A stretch of DNA of 64,000 bases from CALKZN01 sp964633815 (GCA_964633815.1 CAZWHW010000005.1:1-64000); one strand, 5' to 3'; positions 8,009 to 17,757 are shown, counted from the first letter of the stretch. Notes: a model not told the origin generated them from the letters alone. Numbers and translations: made by a program.

Positions 8009-8458
8009 TTACCAGCCCCTTTGCCAATCGGCACTTTGAATTAGCCATGTACTTTTATTTTTGTTTGGAATTAAAGTCAGTGAAAAACGTTGTGTGTCCG
8101 CTTTCAGTCGGTTGGATTCTTGGCTTAAATCGACTTCACGAGAAGCCATTGCCGCCGATAAGTGCACTTCAGCTAAGCCTTTTTTGATTTCAATAGATTT
8201 AATCAATGAGAAGATATTAATTTTTTGATTACGTAAAAAGAGAATTTGTACTATTCGTTTCACTGCTTTTTTATCATTGCCATGTTGATCAAAATAGTCG
8301 TCGGCTATATGTCGCATAAAGTCTGACGTGGAACGGTTTTGAGCCGCAATTTCCATTGCGGATAAACTGTTTCGAATTTGTTGTTCAGGGCTTGTTGGGT
8401 CATCTGAACAGCTTACTAATAGTAAGCAACTTATTAGGACTGCCAATAGTCGTTGCAT
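8009..8458 (-). CDS. Small lipoprotein of unknown function
   Basis: A 149-residue protein with a type II signal peptide: hydrophobic LLAVLISCLLLVS then the lipobox LVSC with Cys17. After an acidic, Thr/Ser-rich linker the mature domain (about 110 residues) begins QQIRNSLSAMEIAAQNRSTS and alternates helix-like and strand-like stretches, resembling SnoaL/NTF2-like cone folds (possible, not proven). Its last bases abut the GST stop codon, tail to tail. Aspartate after the Cys (CSDD) suggests inner-membrane retention. Confidence 0.7.
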   Translation of the reverse strand: MQRLLAVLISCLLLVSCSDDPTSPEQQIRNSLSAMEIAAQNRSTSDFMRHIADDYFDQHGNDKKAVKRIVQILFLRNQKINIFSLIKSIEIKKGLAEVHLSAAMASREVDLSQESNRLKADTQRFSLTLIPNKNKSTWLIQSADWQRGW

Positions 8459-8696
8459 GATTTTCTCACTAGATTATTTTTTTCTAAACTTAGCATAGAT
8501 AACAATAATTTTTTGAGTCACTTTTTAATAGTAAATTAATGCAGAAAATTACTTTTAGAAACGTTTTTTTATAAACTATTCAGCTTCTAAAAATAAATCA
8601 GGTATATTTACGTAAAGCATTTTCACAGCAGTGAACCACTGAATTGAATACCTTATAGACTTAATGAAGCCCTCATATATCTTCAATTAAAATATT

Positions 8697-9614
8697 GTGA
8701 ATTCCATCTCAGTTGAAAAATTAATTAAAGAAATGGCGTTGCCGGATAGTTTTATTCAAACTGTTGAGACGGGTTATTATCCACTTGCTGAGAATATCTT
8801 TAATGCTTTCGAATTGCATAAAGCACATACATTTCAACCATTAATGCTTGGTGTTCAAGGTGTGCAAGGTTGTGGTAAAAGCACTTGTAGTGAATTTTTA
8901 AAACTAATTCTTGCACAGCGCTATGGTCTAAGTAGTGTAGTTATTTCGATTGATGATTTTTATCTTACGCGCGATGCTAGGCAAGAATTGGCGCGCTCGG
9001 TACATCCCCTTTTCGCAACCCGTGGTGTTCCCGGCACCCATGATTTGCCGCTTGCAGAAAAGACTTTGCTGGGCTTGTTACAGCAAACACCGATGCAAAC
9101 TGTTGAGATACCTCGTTTTGATAAATCCAATGACGACCGTTGTTCTGAAGATGATTGGGATGTCAATAGACAACCAGTTGATGTGATAATCTTTGAAGGT
9201 TGGTGCGTTGGTTTGCCTCCCATAGCCATGAATGGTTTGGCGAAGCCAATTAACGAATTAGAAAAAGATCTGGACAGCAACGCTGAATGGCGCACCTATT
9301 TGGCTGAAATGCTTAATACCGAATATCAGCAGTTATTTAGTTTGTTAGACCACTTGTTGATTATTCAAGCGCCTTCGTTCGAATGTGTAAAAAACTGGCG
9401 TTTATTGCAAGAACAGAAGTTGCACGATCGTTTACGTGCGAACGGCGTTGAGCATCAAGCAAGCAACTTGATGTCTGAAGCTGAGATAATGCAGTTTATC
9501 CAGCACTATGAACGCCTGAGTCAACATGCACTGCAATCCTTGCCGAAAATTGCTGATTGGGTAATGCATTTAGATGAACAGCATCATGTTGTCAAAGTGA
9601 GTAACTTAGTATGA
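8697..9614 (+). CDS. D-glycerate 3-kinase-like P-loop kinase
   Basis: A 305-residue P-loop NTPase with Walker A GVQGCGKST (about residues 57-65), ISIDDFYLT after the next strand, RGVPGTHD and a Walker B-like VIIFEGW. This set is shared by plant D-glycerate 3-kinase (GLYK), yeast Tda10 and bacterial homologs. The usual first motif is GPQGSGKS; here it is GVQGCGKS. The start is written as GTG at 8697 because the reading frame opens there; no strong Shine-Dalgarno sequence precedes it, and ATG at 8733 is an alternative that removes 12 residues. Its stop overlaps the next start (ATGA), so the two genes are co-translated. Confidence 0.75.
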   Translation: MNSISVEKLIKEMALPDSFIQTVETGYYPLAENIFNAFELHKAHTFQPLMLGVQGVQGCGKSTCSEFLKLILAQRYGLSSVVISIDDFYLTRDARQELARSVHPLFATRGVPGTHDLPLAEKTLLGLLQQTPMQTVEIPRFDKSNDDRCSEDDWDVNRQPVDVIIFEGWCVGLPPIAMNGLAKPINELEKDLDSNAEWRTYLAEMLNTEYQQLFSLLDHLLIIQAPSFECVKNWRLLQEQKLHDRLRANGVEHQASNLMSEAEIMQFIQHYERLSQHALQSLPKIADWVMHLDEQHHVVKVSNLV

Positions 9615-10096
9615 AAAAAATAGATACTTTATTTGCTGCTTATGGTGAGAGCCATCAAACAGCTTTGAACAAGAAAATACATTACTTTTGTGTGCCAGCA
9701 ATTTTTTTTAGCTTATTGGGCTTATTGTATTTGATTCCAGTATATAAATTGTTCCTGCCTTTCATTGATATCAGTATTGCTAAGCATATTAATCTCGCGA
9801 CTGCGGCAATTATTGTTTCTACAGTATATTATTTTTCCTTATCGGTTCGGCTCGGAGTGAGCATGTTCGTGCTGTTAGTTTTGGCATTGGCAATTATTCA
9901 TATTTTAGAAATAAAACAATTTATGTCTCTATGGTTAATGATGACTGTGATATTTGTTATTGCCTGGATTGGTCAGTTTATTGGTCATCAACATGAAGGT
10001 AAGAAACCTTCTTTTTTTGAAGATGTACAGTTTTTATTGATAGGTCCTGCATGGACGCTGAAACATTTATTTGATCGCTTAGGTATGCGTTTATAA
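9611..10096 (+). CDS. Mpo1-like (DUF962) membrane protein
   Basis: A 161-residue protein with about four transmembrane segments. The opening YGESHQTALNKKIHYFCVP and the late IGHQHEGKKPSFFEDV plus LIGPAWTL are hallmarks of DUF962/Mpo1. The yeast member is an Fe2+-dependent dioxygenase that alpha-oxidises 2-hydroxy fatty acids; the histidines visible here (H24, and the GHQH pair) match its metal ligands in kind. Activity in this protein is inferred. It overlaps the upstream kinase gene by four bases. Confidence 0.82.
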   Translation: MKKIDTLFAAYGESHQTALNKKIHYFCVPAIFFSLLGLLYLIPVYKLFLPFIDISIAKHINLATAAIIVSTVYYFSLSVRLGVSMFVLLVLALAIIHILEIKQFMSLWLMMTVIFVIAWIGQFIGHQHEGKKPSFFEDVQFLLIGPAWTLKHLFDRLGMRL

Positions 10097-10121
10097 ATTA
10101 AGTCAGTTTTGCTTTGTTGTT

Positions 10122-10793
10122 TTATTTTATTTTGTTTTTTCGCCAGTAAAAAATTAGTAATAGAAGAATAGCAATATCGCAGCAGTGCTCAAAAATCGAC
10201 CAAATGTGTCCATAATAATTCGGATCCCAATAACTAATTGGGCTGGCATAACGGTAATTCCAATCAAAAGGGAAAAATAGTAATGGGCCATCAGTACTAT
10301 GCAGCGGAATATCTATTACTGTATGCAAAAGCGCTGCGCAAAAAATCCAAAAAAGTACGCTATAACTTGAGCAAGCATTTTCACTTTGGATTTGAGTTTG
10401 TCTGCACCATGCAAAATAACAAATAGTGATTAACGCGATTAATATCAGTGGGCTATGAAATGTGTTTTGTAAGGTGATAACGGCAGGGTTATTAAAAAAC
10501 CAATCATCAAATAAAGACACTGTCCATGACGAATCCAGCAAGAGTGAAGTTGGATTGTTTGAAGAATCAAATTGTTGCCAAGCGGGCGATTTGAAAACGC
10601 CAATAAACCAATCTCGGGCAATGCAGACAAGCGCAATGATTATCAAGGCAAGATCTGGGAGAATAGACCCGAATAATAGTGCTTTAATGTTGAGTTTGGG
10701 TAAAGTTTGGTATTTAGATGAAGTGGAATTTACAGCTGCTGCCAGTGGAATGCTGAGAGCAGCTGTGAGGAGTAAATGTGAATAAGTTTGCAT
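10122..10793 (-). CDS. YdjM/DUF457-like inner-membrane metal-dependent hydrolase family protein
   Basis: A 223-residue protein with five or six hydrophobic segments. The amino end (MQTYSHLLLTAAL), ILPDLALI (about residues 44-51) and LLHTVIDIPLH (about 153-163) place the His and Asp residues in the pattern of the YdjM/DUF457 (PF04307) family, described as LexA-regulated or membrane-bound putative hydrolases. PLLFFPFDW follows as in that family. It lies directly downstream of sppA on the same strand, 36 bp away, so they may be cotranscribed. Substrate unknown. Confidence 0.7.
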   Translation of the reverse strand: MQTYSHLLLTAALSIPLAAAVNSTSSKYQTLPKLNIKALLFGSILPDLALIIIALVCIARDWFIGVFKSPAWQQFDSSNNPTSLLLDSSWTVSLFDDWFFNNPAVITLQNTFHSPLILIALITICYFAWCRQTQIQSENACSSYSVLFWIFCAALLHTVIDIPLHSTDGPLLFFPFDWNYRYASPISYWDPNYYGHIWSIFEHCCDIAILLLLIFYWRKNKIK

Positions 10794-10829
10794 GGAGTAG
10801 ACCTTGGAAACTATTCAAATTTTTGCAGT

Positions 10830-12659
10830 CTATAAATTCGTATTAATTGGTAAATAAGTCAACTTTTGTGGCCCGTGCCCATTTGGCTGGATTAATTCGA
10901 TCACATCTAATAATGGCTTGAATGATGAAAGCTGAGTAAATGATGTTCTTAGCTGGTTTTGTAATACACAATTTTCCAAACCTTGTTGAATCAGGCAACT
11001 AAATAAATTTTGTTTTGGGCTGACATAGCTTTGCACTGGATAGAGTTTTTCGGAATCAAGACCGCCAAGCTCTTTGGCGATATTAAATGCCGTTTTGATG
11101 TCGCCAATCTCGTCGACTAAACCTAATTGTTTTGCTCTGGTACCTGTATAAACTCGTCCACCAGCAAGTTTTTCGACTTCTGCATATGATAAGTCTCTGT
11201 TGTCGCTCACACGGGTCAAAAAGGTTTGATAGGTTTCTTGGATGCCTTCGTTAACTAGGGCTACATCTAATTCAGATGGTTTTGATTCAATGCTTAGTAA
11301 GCGCTTGCGATCACTATCACTGATAGTGTGAAAATAGACACCAATTTTTTCTTGTAAGTTTTCAATTTCAGGCAGAACGGCAGTCACCCCGATCGAGCCA
11401 GTAATGGTGGATGATTCAGCGACGATTTTCTCGCCTGCAGCGGCTAAATAGTAACCCCCAGAAGCAGCCGCAGAACCCATACTGACAACTAACGGTTTTT
11501 CTTGAGCAAGTTCATTTAAGTGATGCCAGATTAACTCACTCGCTTGGGCTGAACCGCCTGGGCTATTGACTCTGAATACGACGGTTTTAATATTTTCATC
11601 GTTTTTTGCCCATTCAATTTGTTCAATCAATGATTGAGCATAAATCTTTTCGTCACCCTTAGTGTTGTTGCTTTGGTGCGAAATAGCGCCGATTGCTTGA
11701 ATTAAGCCAATCCGTGATTGGGTGTCGCTAGCAAGGTTTGGTTGATCAAGATCATTCGAAGAATGAAAATACGTGGTGGCATCTATCACATCATCTTGAA
11801 TGTTGACGGTAGTTTTTAGGTCGTCTAATAACGTATCAACATAGGTTATATCTGTGACAATGCCTTGTTCTTTGGCTGATTTTACTGTGAATAATGATTG
11901 AGTAAACCATGCTTCAACAACACTTTTTGATAATTGCCGTCCACTAGCAATGCGTTCGATAACATCATTGCTAATGTCTTGGCTGATTTGCTGATATTCG
12001 ACCAGAACTTCTGGCGATGGTTCAGAGCGCACATAGGGCTCAAAAACAGCTTTATGTGGACCTGTTTTAAAGACGGTGAAACCAATGCCTAATTTTTTGG
12101 CGGCTTCACCAAAATAAGTGAGTTGCAGAATGGGTCCAGTGATTAAAACGTTGGCAACTGGTGGAATAGCAATGCGATCTGCAGAACTGCTCAATAGTAA
12201 TGAGCCGCGGTCAATATTATTTGCATAAGAATAAATAGGCAGGTTGGGGCGCTTAGCTTTAAGTGCTTTTAAGGCGTCATGGAGTCTGGTTTGATGCGAT
12301 AGGGTGCTTTGCGCTGCTGACCAGTTCAGTATTATCCCTTTTACGCGCTGATCAGCGCTGATTCGATCTATGGTTTTGATTAATCGCTCTATATGAATTT
12401 TTTTCGGCTCATTGCTTAAAAAGCTTAAAGCCAAACCTTTGGCATTCGGTAAGTTATCAACTATATCGCCATTAACAGCCATGCTCACGATAAAGCCTTG
12501 TTCGGGAAGTTCAGCGCTTAAATCTTTGCCTTTGGCAAGTGAGAAAATAAAGAATAGGTATAGGGCGGTGACAATTAAGCCTACTAAAAAAAGACTCTTT
12601 TTTATGGCTGACCAGAAAAGCTTTAGCGGTGAAGTGAAAATACGTTTAGTTAGCTGCAT
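10830..12659 (-). CDS. sppA: Signal peptide peptidase SppA, 67-kDa type
   Basis: A 609-residue membrane-anchored serine protease (family S49) that degrades cleaved signal peptides. One transmembrane segment lies near residues 22-42. Two tandem S49 halves follow. The Lys/Ser dyad is split between them: K203 in GPHKAVFEP aligns with E. coli K209, and S400 in AASGGYYLA aligns with S409. Length is close to E. coli SppA (618). The downstream YdjM-like gene probably shares its transcript. Confidence 0.93.
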   Translation of the reverse strand: MQLTKRIFTSPLKLFWSAIKKSLFLVGLIVTALYLFFIFSLAKGKDLSAELPEQGFIVSMAVNGDIVDNLPNAKGLALSFLSNEPKKIHIERLIKTIDRISADQRVKGIILNWSAAQSTLSHQTRLHDALKALKAKRPNLPIYSYANNIDRGSLLLSSSADRIAIPPVANVLITGPILQLTYFGEAAKKLGIGFTVFKTGPHKAVFEPYVRSEPSPEVLVEYQQISQDISNDVIERIASGRQLSKSVVEAWFTQSLFTVKSAKEQGIVTDITYVDTLLDDLKTTVNIQDDVIDATTYFHSSNDLDQPNLASDTQSRIGLIQAIGAISHQSNNTKGDEKIYAQSLIEQIEWAKNDENIKTVVFRVNSPGGSAQASELIWHHLNELAQEKPLVVSMGSAAASGGYYLAAAGEKIVAESSTITGSIGVTAVLPEIENLQEKIGVYFHTISDSDRKRLLSIESKPSELDVALVNEGIQETYQTFLTRVSDNRDLSYAEVEKLAGGRVYTGTRAKQLGLVDEIGDIKTAFNIAKELGGLDSEKLYPVQSYVSPKQNLFSCLIQQGLENCVLQNQLRTSFTQLSSFKPLLDVIELIQPNGHGPQKLTYLPINTNL

Positions 12660-12737
12660 ATATGATTTTTTTGAAAATGGATGCCATTATTACTGTAAAT
12701 ATGGTGGAATAAATTGCAATTTCAACTTTTGAGTTAC

Positions 12738-13100
12738 TCAATTATCGACTTTGCTGCTTTTATCCCATGGATTGAATTTATCATTAAAGTGTTTAGATTT
12801 TGAATTGGATTTTAATTTGTTGGAGCCGACAGTGCGTTTTCGCGGTGGAATGTCGAATTCATCTCTACTTGGTCTTGGTAGTTTTTTATAATCATAGAGA
12901 TAAAATCGTTCGATTTTTTCACGAGCCCATTCAGTTTTGCGTAAAAATTTCAAACTAGACTTAATACTTACATTGGATTTAAAACAATTAAAGTTCATTT
13001 CTTTGGCAAGAATGTCCCAACCATATTCATCAACTAACTCATTGAGTAATGCTTCAAGCTTAACACCGTGCAATGGATTATTTTTTTGTTCTTGAGACAT
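12738..13100 (-). CDS. VF530 family (DUF2132) DNA-binding-like protein
   Basis: A 120-residue protein whose first 75 residues (NNPLHGVKLEALLNELVDEYG ... SIKSSLKFLRKTEWAREK) match the VF530/DUF2132 family (PF09905), small helical proteins proposed to bind DNA. Beyond residue 85 it has a basic, Pro/Arg/Lys- and Ser-rich tail (PPRKRTVGSNKLKSNSKSK) not needed by the family, which could add nucleic-acid affinity. It is 78 bp upstream of sppA on the same strand. Confidence 0.85.
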   Translation of the reverse strand: MSQEQKNNPLHGVKLEALLNELVDEYGWDILAKEMNFNCFKSNVSIKSSLKFLRKTEWAREKIERFYLYDYKKLPRPSRDEFDIPPRKRTVGSNKLKSNSKSKHFNDKFNPWDKSSKVDN

Positions 13101-13316
13101 TGATTTCTGAGTTTGGTGTTAAAAATATTATGAATGTATGTAACCCTAGCATTAAAATTAGTTACTTTTAAATCGTTATAGTGATTAAAGCATAGTCTAG
13201 GTTTATTAAAAAATCGTCAAGCAACATCAATGCGAGTTTTGTTATCTGATTGTTAGCAAATTTGCTTTAGAAATATTCCTGATGGTGCCTTTAATAAGAT
13301 AAAGCACAGTGCAGTT

Positions 13317-13775
13317 TTAACGGTTTAATTTTTGATTGGTTTGCATTTCTATGATTCTCATTGGCATTGCATCAATTTGAGTGAATATTTTTTGCAGTCT
13401 TAAGTGCTTGCTTTGTGACTTAATCTCACCATCTTTACCAATCAATATAACTCGATGGTTTGAATTGTTGGTGAGAAAGCTTAGTTGTTGTTTTAATGTG
13501 GTATGCAATTGTCCACGAAAATTGCTTTCTACTTTGTTTTTATTGGATGATTGGATAAACCAGATAATATCGCGATCTTTAATTTCAGAAATTTGTTCAT
13601 CGAAAATTTTGTGCGGGTCTAAAACGGAACTCTCGGCGTTATTTAAAATGATGATTCTATTCTCCCATACTAGTTGATTTAAATTTTTGAGCATAGCTGT
13701 TGGCTTGGCTGCACTTGAATTAAAGCTAGCCAAGGGATATGCCAAAACTGAAGCCAATAAAAAAAGAGTCTTCAT
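13317..13775 (-). CDS. Secreted DUF4174 protein
   Basis: A 152-residue exported protein: signal peptide LFLLASVLAYPLASFNSSA, then a DUF4174 domain (PF13778). Diagnostic pieces are LVWENRIIIL, KDRDIIWF, HRVILIGKDGEIK and, near the C terminus, IDAMPMRIIEM. The fold is thioredoxin-like, without a CxxC redox pair in this copy. Function is unknown for the family. Monocistronic. Confidence 0.82.
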   Translation of the reverse strand: MKTLFLLASVLAYPLASFNSSAAKPTAMLKNLNQLVWENRIIILNNAESSVLDPHKIFDEQISEIKDRDIIWFIQSSNKNKVESNFRGQLHTTLKQQLSFLTNNSNHRVILIGKDGEIKSQSKHLRLQKIFTQIDAMPMRIIEMQTNQKLNR

Positions 13776-13926
13776 TAATTCATTTAGTTTAAATTAGCTT
13801 ATACAATAAACGTTAAGTGATTAATGTAGTGTGAAATATGGATAATCTCATAGATGAGGAGCGGTATCGTTAATACTGATTTTTTGCTCTGAAAGAAATA
13901 AGAACAAAAAAATAGGAGTCTTAAGC

Positions 13927-15219
13927 ATGGCAAGCACCCGAATTCCAGAATTTGATTTGATGCGTGGGGTCGCATTATTTGGGATCTTTGTGATGAATAT
14001 TTTTGCTATGGCCTATCCAATTGAAGCCTATTTAAATCCCTTAGCTTTTGATGCAAGCAATTGGGGCTTAAGTATTGAGGAGCGGACAAATTTAAACTGG
14101 CGTCTGGATGATACAGTTTTTTCAATTTTATATATTTTTGTTTATCAAAAAATGTTTGCCTTGTTCGCTTGTTTATTTGGTGTGTCTGCGCTGATGATTT
14201 TAAAGTCCCAACAAACAAAAAGATTCAGATATTATTTTGCTCGAAATATTTGGTTAGTTGTATTTGGTTGCTTGCATTTGTTTTTCTTGTTTTATGGCGA
14301 TATTTTATTTGTTTATGGAATCTGCGCGATGGTCTTGTGGATATTTGTATGGTTGCCAGCGCGAATATTATTAACGTTAAGTGCGCTGTTATATCTTGGC
14401 AGTGTTTATTTGTTGCTTGATTACCAACAAATCATCAATGATTTTTCAGTGCAACAATTGTTGGAACTGCAACAATTATGGATTCAATCCGCGGAGTGGG
14501 TTGTTGCTGCTGTGGAAATGGTGAAAGAACCAATTGATGAGTTTCCACTAGCTTACTCTGTTTGTCTTGAGTGTTTGGAGGAGGAATCTGCTATTGCCAG
14601 TCAATACTATTCGATATTTACTTTTATGACCTTTATGCAGGTTTTTTCGATGATGTTATTAGGTATGGGCTTATACAAATCTGGTTTTTTACCAAATTTC
14701 ACTGAAGGCGGTATATATAAGCTGCAACATGGCCACAATAAATTGTATCGCTTTATTGTCTTTTGGGGTATTTCTATTGGAGTGCTTCTAACAGTTATGG
14801 GACTGTTTTTGAACTATTCAGAACGTTGGTCGCTGGAGTTTTCTGTTGTTTTAGGTTCTATTGCTGTTCATATTGCTGCACCGATTATGTTGATGGCATA
14901 TTTATCTTGCATATTGTTATGGATGCAAAGTGATTCATGGTGCAGGATTAAGCAAGTCATTCAAGCTGTGGGTCGTATGGCGCTGAGTAATTATATTTTG
15001 CAATCAGTTATTGGTTTATTGTTATTCTCAGGCTTTGGTTTTGGCTATTTTGGTGAGTTCAGCCGATTACAATTGTTGTTACTTGCGTTAGGTGTCTGTG
15101 GTGCTCTTTCTGGGTTTTCAGTTTTTTGGATGAGATATTTTCACTACGGTCCTTTAGAATGGTTGTGGCGAAGTTTATCAAAGTATCAATGGACTAAAAT
15201 GCGCAAATCAATTCTTTGA
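13927..15219 (+). CDS. DUF418 (YeiB-like) multi-pass membrane protein
   Basis: A 430-residue inner-membrane protein with about ten hydrophobic segments. It starts RIPEFDLMRGVALFGIFVMN, the signature of the DUF418/DUF405 YeiB family, which is related to membrane acyltransferases. The C-terminal DUF418 part shows GRMALSNYILQS (about residues 348-359) and SGFSVFWMRYFHYGPLEWLW, both conserved. A good AGGAG precedes the ATG. Family members are often near transport or cell-envelope genes; here it is alone. Confidence 0.85.
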   Translation: MASTRIPEFDLMRGVALFGIFVMNIFAMAYPIEAYLNPLAFDASNWGLSIEERTNLNWRLDDTVFSILYIFVYQKMFALFACLFGVSALMILKSQQTKRFRYYFARNIWLVVFGCLHLFFLFYGDILFVYGICAMVLWIFVWLPARILLTLSALLYLGSVYLLLDYQQIINDFSVQQLLELQQLWIQSAEWVVAAVEMVKEPIDEFPLAYSVCLECLEEESAIASQYYSIFTFMTFMQVFSMMLLGMGLYKSGFLPNFTEGGIYKLQHGHNKLYRFIVFWGISIGVLLTVMGLFLNYSERWSLEFSVVLGSIAVHIAAPIMLMAYLSCILLWMQSDSWCRIKQVIQAVGRMALSNYILQSVIGLLLFSGFGFGYFGEFSRLQLLLLALGVCGALSGFSVFWMRYFHYGPLEWLWRSLSKYQWTKMRKSIL

Positions 15220-15296
15220 ATGAGTGGAAATGCTGTTCTTCAATTCAGAAGTATTATTTAATAATGAAGCTAAATGTATTGGCAAAATAGCAATGC

Positions 15297-16286
15297 CTAA
15301 GCAAGCACACGATTCCCGCCAAGTAATTTGGCTTGATATTGCTTTTCATCTGCACGTTTAATCCATTCTTGCCAATTTTCATTTTCTTTTATCGTGGCAA
15401 ATCCAAAACTTGCTGTGACGCTAATATTGTCTATTGGTATATTTGCTATTAGCGCGCGAAATTTGTCAGTGACAAATAGCCCATTCTTGATGTCAGTATT
15501 GTAAAAAAATATGAGGAATTCATCTCCACCAAGCCTAAAAATCTTGTCGACTTTGCGGCAGCGTTTTTTTAGGGATTTTGCAATGATTTTTAGTGCGCGA
15601 TCACCTTGGTTATGTCCATATTGATCGTTAATTTTTTTAAAGTTATCCAGATCAAATACGGCAATTGACATTGGAATCCTAGACCGATAGTTTTGATCTA
15701 TGGCTTGTTCCAAAGTGATTTGCAAGGTGGTTCGGTTTAAAAGTGATGTTAGCGGATCATTGATTGCTATGGTTTTTAAATTTCGGTGTTGTATATTGAT
15801 CGTATTGATGAAAATTCCAGAAAAAATATAGATTAGTAATAATGTGGCAATGAATCTTATCGCAACATATTGTTCTATATTGATCCATGCTACCGGAATC
15901 ACAATGATTAATAATAAAGCATTGCTAAAATAGGCTTTTTTCTCAGGAAGTATACAATAGATGCCGAGTATGGTGGGGTAGCTCCATAGAATGCCAGCAA
16001 CACCTTGAACGTGAATGGTAACAGCAATTAAAAAAATACTCGTAGGGATTAATGTCCAAAAAGTTTTTGTTGGAGTATAGGTCTTATATTTAGTAATTGA
16101 CCAGACATTATAAGTGAACAGACCAATGACAATGGTTGATACTAATCCTAAAACATAATTTTTAGTCCAGAAATTATAGATTGCAAAAGGAACAATAAAA
16201 ATAATAGCAACCACGCCCACTCTAGATACCATATCAAGTGTTGTTTTGTCGGGTTGTAAATATTCTTTAGGTTCTGTAACTTTCAT
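15297..16286 (-). CDS. Membrane-bound diguanylate cyclase (GGDEF)
   Basis: A 329-residue protein with five or six transmembrane segments (residues 22-165) followed by a GGDEF domain (about 170-329) that makes c-di-GMP from two GTP. The active site GGDEF is intact at 253-257, the metal/GTP motif FDLDNFKKIND is at 211-221, and an RxxD inhibitory site (R244-D247) stands five residues before GGDEF. It therefore should be active and feedback-inhibited. The membrane half has no recognised sensor domain. Confidence 0.9.
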   Translation of the reverse strand: MKVTEPKEYLQPDKTTLDMVSRVGVVAIIFIVPFAIYNFWTKNYVLGLVSTIVIGLFTYNVWSITKYKTYTPTKTFWTLIPTSIFLIAVTIHVQGVAGILWSYPTILGIYCILPEKKAYFSNALLLIIVIPVAWINIEQYVAIRFIATLLLIYIFSGIFINTINIQHRNLKTIAINDPLTSLLNRTTLQITLEQAIDQNYRSRIPMSIAVFDLDNFKKINDQYGHNQGDRALKIIAKSLKKRCRKVDKIFRLGGDEFLIFFYNTDIKNGLFVTDKFRALIANIPIDNISVTASFGFATIKENENWQEWIKRADEKQYQAKLLGGNRVLA

Positions 16287-16430
16287 TTTGAAGGTTAGCT
16301 TCCTACATAGGTTTTATTGAATCTATTGTAGCGTATTTAAAAAACCTTATCTAAAATTAAGATTGCTAGTAAAGGTTGTAGTTTTCAGATAGCGTATAAC
16401 AAAATAAAAATTTCACAATTTAAAGAGTTT

Positions 16431-16913
16431 ATGATGTCTCAGCTAAAGTTGTTTATTGCTGCAATGTTGATCTTTAGTGTAGTTGCTTGCGGCGGTGGAG
16501 GTAGCTCATCGGATGACTCAGTTGCTGAATCTAATGGTCAAGAGGAAGAAGCGGCGAATGAAAACCCGGCTCCGAATGGTCTTGACGGTTCATATAATGG
16601 TACACAAAATCTTTTGTTAAGTTCAGGCGATGTTTCTGATGTGGCCGAAATTGTTGCTGATGTATCTGTGAATGGTAGTTCTATTTTGATTGATCCTCTA
16701 ACAGCTAATGGTTCAATAGCAAATAATAGGTTTGTTGCAACGACGAATAGAACTAGCACCCAAGGGGATTTGACTTGTCAGTTTCTTTTAACTTACGAAG
16801 GTGATATTTCGTTTGAGTCACTTGATGGAATAATTAGTGGTACAGCTATTTGTGATCAAGGTTCAGGAAATGAGACCTTGGATGTTTCAGGAACTATATC
16901 TGCTACTAGGTAA
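16431..16913 (+). CDS. Putative lipoprotein with Gly/Ser-rich linker
   Basis: A 160-residue protein with a type II signal peptide (SVVAC lipobox, Cys20) followed by GGGGSSS and an acidic Glu/Asn linker. The remaining 110 residues look all-beta (alternating short strands, many Asn, Gly, Ser, Thr) and contain two cysteines that may form a disulfide. No family recognised. ATG at 16431 and 16434 are both possible. The SGNH lipoprotein at 18.2 kb has the same lipobox context. Confidence 0.65.
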   Translation: MMSQLKLFIAAMLIFSVVACGGGGSSSDDSVAESNGQEEEAANENPAPNGLDGSYNGTQNLLLSSGDVSDVAEIVADVSVNGSSILIDPLTANGSIANNRFVATTNRTSTQGDLTCQFLLTYEGDISFESLDGIISGTAICDQGSGNETLDVSGTISATR

Positions 16914-16975
16914 TCTGTATTGAGAAACTAATTTTTTAATGAAAACATTTTTATATAACTGCATAAGGGTTTATT

Positions 16976-17431
16976 ATGATAAAAAAAATACAACTATTTT
17001 CATGTTTTTTGTTGTTCATTTTGACAACTAATTCGGTTCACGCTATGACAAATATTAAAAGCTCTCATGATGTAACAACCACCGCTGATCGCTTGGAAAA
17101 GGTTTTAAAAGAAAAGGGTATGACTATCTTTGCTCGTGTAGATCATGCTGCGGGCGCTAAGAAGGTTGATAAGGAGTTGCGACCGACAGAGCTAGTTATT
17201 TTTGGTAATCCAAAAATTGGGACGTTATTGATGCAATGCGAGCAATCAGTTGGGCTTGATTTACCAATGAAAGCGTTAATTTGGCAGGACAGTTCTGGCC
17301 AAGTATGGTTTTCTTATGATGAACCGGAAGTGATGAAACAAAAACATGCAGTGGAAGGTTGTGATCCAGTGTTTGAAAAAATTAAAGGCGCACTTGCTAA
17401 TTTTGCAAAAGCAGCAACTAGTGCAAGTTAA
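16976..17431 (+). CDS. Secreted DUF302 protein
   Basis: A 151-residue protein with a cleavable signal peptide (to about ...VHA). It is a single DUF302 domain (PF03625): KGMTIFARVDHAAGAKK, LRPTELVIFGNPKIGT and LPMKALIWQD are the conserved blocks. DUF302 is a small alpha/beta domain of unknown function, often in periplasmic or stress contexts. It is followed within 23 bp by a small coiled-coil gene and may be cotranscribed with it. Confidence 0.88.
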   Translation: MIKKIQLFSCFLLFILTTNSVHAMTNIKSSHDVTTTADRLEKVLKEKGMTIFARVDHAAGAKKVDKELRPTELVIFGNPKIGTLLMQCEQSVGLDLPMKALIWQDSSGQVWFSYDEPEVMKQKHAVEGCDPVFEKIKGALANFAKAATSAS

Positions 17432-17453
17432 TTTTTAGTGTTAAGTAGAATGT

Positions 17454-17735
17454 ATGGCATTTGGTCTTTTTCAGCAATTTGCTAACTGGCAAGACAAACG
17501 TCGTTTGCAGCGAAAGCTGAATTTGTTGCAGCAACAAAAACAAAACGTCCTGGAAAAGCTAAGTCACACCCGTCAACGGGAAGCAGCAAACTCTCGTCAG
17601 TCAGATAGGAGATTTCGAGAAAACCGTGCTCGTGCAGTTTGTGCGCGCACTAAAAAAGCTGATAAAGCGCAAATTCGAACGCTTGATTCCATCATCGCTT
17701 TGACACAAAAAAAACTGAATCAATTGAGTAAATAA
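17454..17735 (+). CDS. Small basic coiled-coil protein
   Basis: A 93-residue protein rich in Arg, Lys and Gln. Heptad-like helix from residue 12 to the end (KRRLQRKLNLLQQQKQNVLEK... QIRTLDSIIALTQKKLNQL) suggests a coiled coil. No signal peptide or membrane segment. It lies 23 bp after the DUF302 gene. No family recognised; its reading frame is uninterrupted and typical in composition, so I consider it real, but weakly supported. Confidence 0.5.
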   Translation: MAFGLFQQFANWQDKRRLQRKLNLLQQQKQNVLEKLSHTRQREAANSRQSDRRFRENRARAVCARTKKADKAQIRTLDSIIALTQKKLNQLSK

Positions 17736-17757
17736 ATTCTTGTGGCGAATGATTTTT

